Source of the DNA: Geobacillus genomosp. 3
Lineage (GTDB): Bacteria; Bacillota; Bacilli; Bacillales; Anoxybacillaceae
Length of the DNA: 56,000 bases
Direction: 5' to 3'
NCBI RefSeq assembly: GCF_000445995.2
Contig: NC_022080.4
Location: forward strand, 96,001 to 152,000
Part shown: one piece after another, positions 53,952 to 56,000 of the stretch
Numbering within the stretch: position 1 is the first letter of the stretch
Layout of the letters: every line of letters starts with the position of its first letter
Program-made: the position numbers and the translations under genes
The notes under the pieces: model-generated
Told to the model about the DNA's origin: nothing
The model's database searches: none
Seen by the model: the letters and a program-made list of their open reading frames with translations, nothing else

Positions 53952-54584
53952 TTATGATCCCCCGCCTCCTTGTTGGTTGCCGCCACCTTCCTCTCCTTCT
54001 CCTCCTTCTTCCCCTCCTCCTTCTCCTTGTTTTCCTCCACCTTGTTGGAGCGTTTCTGCCGCTTTGGTCAACATATCCTGAATTTTTGCTTGATACAACG
54101 GACTATTTAACGTTTCTGTAATCACCTTTTGCAAATGTTGACGGAACTCCTTGCTTTTTAATACATCGACCATCGCCTGTTCCACTTCAGGATCTTTTAG
54201 GATGTCGATCATCATTCCTTGATATTCAGGATCTTTCATGAGCGCCTTCATCATTTTTTCGTGTTCTTTTTGCAATCCTTTTGCGAAGCTTTCAGCGAAT
54301 TTTGGATCTTTTAGCGCATTTTCCCAAAATTTCTTCCCTTGATCAGACGTCAACACTTGTTGCAATGTCTCTTTTACAGCCGCTTGATCCATGATCAGCT
54401 GCTGCTTCATTTGGTCTTCCGACATAATATCTTGAATCGCCTTTTTCCCCTCGTCCGTTTTTAAAATGTCAACGACCATTTTTTTTGTTTGTTCGTAATC
54501 CGGAGGAGGAGGGCTGATTTCTTGAGGAGCACAAGAACTAAGAACGAGAAAGCTGAGCAAGAGGAGCGGTATGCACTTGTTCAT
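53952..54584 (-). CDS. gerD: GerD, spore germination lipoprotein
   Basis: GerD sits in the spore inner membrane and clusters nutrient germinant receptors into the germinosome. The 210-residue protein starts at 54584 (MNKCIPLLLLSFLVLSSCAP) with an AAAGGAG ribosome site and a clear lipobox (LSSC, lipidated C18). The helical core (YEQTKKMVVDILKTDEGKKA through SPLYQAKIQDMLTKAAETL) matches the trimer-forming family region. The last 29 residues are a Gly/Glu/Gln-rich tail (GGGKQGEGGGEEGGEGEEGG then GNQQGGGGS), absent from the B. subtilis protein. It is minus-strand, facing salA. Confidence 0.95.
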   Translation of the reverse strand: MNKCIPLLLLSFLVLSSCAPQEISPPPPDYEQTKKMVVDILKTDEGKKAIQDIMSEDQMKQQLIMDQAAVKETLQQVLTSDQGKKFWENALKDPKFAESFAKGLQKEHEKMMKALMKDPEYQGMMIDILKDPEVEQAMVDVLKSKEFRQHLQKVITETLNSPLYQAKIQDMLTKAAETLQQGGGKQGEGGGEEGGEGEEGGGNQQGGGGS

Positions 54585-54620
54585 AAAATTGGGCTCCTTT
54601 CTGCAAAAATCCCTCACCTT

Positions 54621-54650
54621 TAATATGAATGTTGACGAAAAAAATATGCA
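54621..54650 (-). promoter_or_regulatory. Sigma-G-type promoter for gerD
   Basis: On the minus strand TGCATA (54650-54645) and CATATTA (54627-54621) are separated by 17 bases, close to the forespore SigG consensus TGMATA-N17-CATACTA. gerD is a known SigG gene in B. subtilis. The -10 lies 37 bases before the gerD start. Confidence 0.78.
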
Positions 54651-54687
54651 TTTGACCGAATGGAAGCTGGCTTTTTCAGGAGGGCAC

Positions 54688-54696
54688 TGGTAAAAT
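54688..54696 (+). promoter_or_regulatory. Extended -10 candidate promoter for kbaA
   Basis: TGGTAAAAT is an extended -10 element 43 bases before the kbaA start; the best -35 is TGGCTT at 54668-54673 with a 17-base spacer. Confidence 0.45.
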
Positions 54697-54738
54697 GTTA
54701 AGCGGATTATGATGAAATGATGGAGGATGAAGCAAACT

Positions 54739-55338
54739 GTGAACAGCCGCAAATGGGTGCGCTTATTTTTGACTACACTGCTGATCGGGGGAGTTACTGC
54801 AGCAGCTGTCGGTATGGTTTTGAACTGGAAACAATTTGGACATCTTCTTCTGCGTTTGGAGATTGTTGAATTGATGGCCGTGTTGCTATGGCATATTGGC
54901 GTTGGCTTCATTTTTAGTGTCATTAGCCAGGCAGGGTTTTTTGCGTATTTGACTGTTCACCGCTTCGGACTTGGCATTTTCCGCTCGCTATGGAGCGCGG
55001 TGCAACTTGTCCTGATTCTGTTTGTACTATTTGATTTAGTGTACTTTCGTTACATGGCGTTTGCAGCAGCGGGGGAGTCGATCATCCCGTATATATTGAT
55101 CGCTTTGTTTGTTTTGGCGGTCGGGTTGGCCGCTGCCTATGCTAAGAGTGTGCAAACGAATAAAGGAGCGTTCATCCCGTCTTTATTCTTTATGGTCGTT
55201 GTAACAGTCGTGGAATGGTTCCCTGTTTTGCGTATTAATGACCAAGATTGGTTATATTTGATGTTGATCACACTATTAGTATGCAATTCATACCAGCTCC
55301 TTATACTGCATAAGTTGACAGGCGGCACGAAACAATAA
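54739..55338 (+). CDS. kbaA: KbaA, KinB-pathway activator (integral membrane)
   Basis: KbaA is needed for KinB kinase to feed phosphate into the Spo0A phosphorelay at the start of sporulation. The 199-residue protein has six likely membrane segments (FLTTLLIGGVTAAAVGMVL, the WHIGVGFIFSV region, LVLILFVLFDLVYF, YILIALFVLAVGLAA and others) and no soluble domain. GTG 54739 is chosen because GGAGGATGA lies 9 bases upstream, while the ATG at 54727 directly abuts GGAGG; the length then fits the 198-residue B. subtilis protein. Confidence 0.92.
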   Translation: MNSRKWVRLFLTTLLIGGVTAAAVGMVLNWKQFGHLLLRLEIVELMAVLLWHIGVGFIFSVISQAGFFAYLTVHRFGLGIFRSLWSAVQLVLILFVLFDLVYFRYMAFAAAGESIIPYILIALFVLAVGLAAAYAKSVQTNKGAFIPSLFFMVVVTVVEWFPVLRINDQDWLYLMLITLLVCNSYQLLILHKLTGGTKQ

Positions 55339-55368
55339 GCGGAAGTAAGGTGCCGCCTGTTCTTTTTT
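55318..55368 (+). terminator. Terminator overlapping the kbaA stop
   Basis: ACAGGCGGCAC (55318-55328), inside the last kbaA codons, pairs perfectly with GTGCCGCCTGT (55350-55360), followed by TCTTTTTT. The 11-bp stem encloses the stop codon in its loop. Confidence 0.9.
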
Positions 55369-55376
55369 ATTATCGT

Positions 55377-55580
55377 GCGCAGAGAAGGCCTTGCTTGTTG
55401 GCGCAGGCGTGGACGCGAAAGCGTTTAGCCTAGTGGGGACCCTCCATTCCAAAGCGGACGAAAGTGGGGAGAATACCTTCGGGGTATGGACATCCTCTTG
55501 CGCCCGCTGGCGGCGTGACCGCGCCGCATCCGGAGGAGGGTTCCGCCTTTTGGGGGTGATGCAAAGCTCGCCTTCTGGCT
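55377..55580 (+). ncRNA. Candidate structured non-coding RNA between kbaA and pdaB
   Basis: About 200 bases between convergent kbaA and pdaB hold at least five hairpins: AGGC...ACGC-GAAA-GCGT...GCCT (55405-55431, GNRA tetraloop), ATACC-TTCG-GGGTAT (55473-55487, UUCG-type loop with one bulge), GCGGCG/CGCCGC (55510-55527), CGGA/TCCG (55531-55545), and AAAGC/GCTTT (55563-55582). Stable tetraloops on clustered GC stems are typical of folded RNA. No open frame looks real. The strand is a guess from tetraloop orientation. The Bacillaceae-1 RNA motif is one candidate because it often lies near rRNA operons, which follow this locus in B. subtilis. Confidence 0.45.
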
Positions 55581-56000
55581 TTAGTCAATCCCCTTGCTTT
55601 CAGCTCCACCGTTTGCCAATAGTTCAGAAAGACTGGCGTTTTTATACCCGTTTTCTTTCATCGCCGCAATAATTTCCGGCAACGCTTTTGCGGTTTGTTT
55701 CGCCGAATCAGAAGCGTGAAGGAGTACGATATCGCCTGGCTCTAAATCATTGGTGACGTTTGCGACAATTTGCTCTGTCCCGGGGTTCAGCCAATCTTTT
55801 GAGTCGATGCTCCAATGTACGACCGTATAGCCGAGAGACTCCGCAATTTTTAGTACGTTTTGGTTAAAGTTCCCCCCTGGGGGGCGCAATAGTTCGACAT
55901 TCTTAATCCCCAGTGTGTCAAATACTTTTTCCGCCATCATTAAATCCTGACGGATTTTGGCGTTCTCAAGTTCTGTGTAGTTGACAAAATTATACCCCAT
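55581..56000 (-). CDS. pdaB: PdaB-like polysaccharide deacetylase, C-terminal part
   Basis: The 3' 139 codons of a minus-strand gene that continues past the window edge; the codon ATG at 56000 is internal (homologues read GS-MGY here). PdaB is a sporulation NodB-type deacetylase needed to keep spores intact late in development. Seen here are the LLRPPGG motif (catalytic arginine region), TVVHWSIDSKDW and the final GDIVLLHASDSAKQT with the catalytic histidine. The N-terminal signal and the first metal-binding motif lie outside the window. Confidence 0.93.
   Translation of the reverse strand: MGYNFVNYTELENAKIRQDLMMAEKVFDTLGIKNVELLRPPGGNFNQNVLKIAESLGYTVVHWSIDSKDWLNPGTEQIVANVTNDLEPGDIVLLHASDSAKQTAKALPEIIAAMKENGYKNASLSELLANGGAESKGID

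Noticed and set aside
53952..54923. A longer minus-strand gerD reading frame of 323 codons
   Set aside because: The extension covers the SigG promoter and antisense kbaA; the ATG at 54584 has a ribosome site and starts the lipoprotein signal peptide.
55391..55672. A 93-codon plus-strand frame between kbaA and pdaB
   Set aside because: It runs through the hairpin cluster and into antisense pdaB, has no ribosome site, and its composition follows the folded RNA rather than a protein.

Overview
The window is a 56 kb housekeeping block from a thermophilic Bacillaceae bacterium, almost certainly a Geobacillus. The evidence is gene order that follows Bacillus subtilis nearly gene for gene from mcsA to pdaB, moderately GC-rich sequence, protein lengths known from G. 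stearothermophilus (EF-Tu 395 aa, L12 122 aa, L6 178 aa, adenylate kinase 217 aa with a four-cysteine zinc lid), and spore genes (sigH, cwlD, gerD, kbaA, pdaB). I cannot fix the species.

Layout. 1-6.6 kb: protein quality control and DNA repair (mcsA tail, mcsB, clpC, radA) and the PIN/TRAM membrane protein yacL. The c-di-AMP synthase gene disA, which sits between radA and yacL in B. subtilis, is absent. 6.6-14.3 kb: ispD-ispF, gltX, a T-box-controlled cysE-cysS with mrnC, rlmB and rae1, then sigH. 14.3-18.2 kb: rpmG-secE-nusG and rplK-rplA, rplJ-rplL with leader RNAs. 18.2-26.6 kb: ybxB, rpoB, rpoC. 26.6-31.5 kb: rplGB and the str operon (rpsL, rpsG, fusA, tuf). 31.6-46.8 kb: the S10-spc-alpha superoperon, rpsJ to rplQ, including secY, adk, map, infA and rpoA. 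46.8-51.3 kb: ecfA1-ecfA2-ecfT, truA, rplM-rpsI. 51.4-56 kb: ybaK, cwlD, salA, gerD (minus strand), kbaA and the 3' part of pdaB (minus strand).

How it works together. Most of the window builds the gene-expression machine: two aminoacyl-tRNA synthetases, about 30 ribosomal proteins, three RNA polymerase subunits, NusG, EF-G, EF-Tu, IF-1, rRNA/tRNA modification (RlmB, TruA), rRNA maturation (MrnC), and the SecY/SecE channel. Ribosomal-protein leaders (L10, probable L13, structured rplK and fusA leaders) and a cysteine T-box are the regulatory layer. The last 5 kb turns to sporulation and germination.

No mobile element, phage, CRISPR, tRNA, rRNA or defence island was seen, and I found no clear new multi-gene system. 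The most open items are a strongly folded 200-base segment between kbaA and pdaB that may be a non-coding RNA, the missing disA, and several untested leader structures (rplK, rplK-rplA, nusG, rpoB, fusA, rpoA). Many true starts are GTG or TTG; I placed them by ribosome binding site and family alignment from memory, so start calls are inference unless stated.
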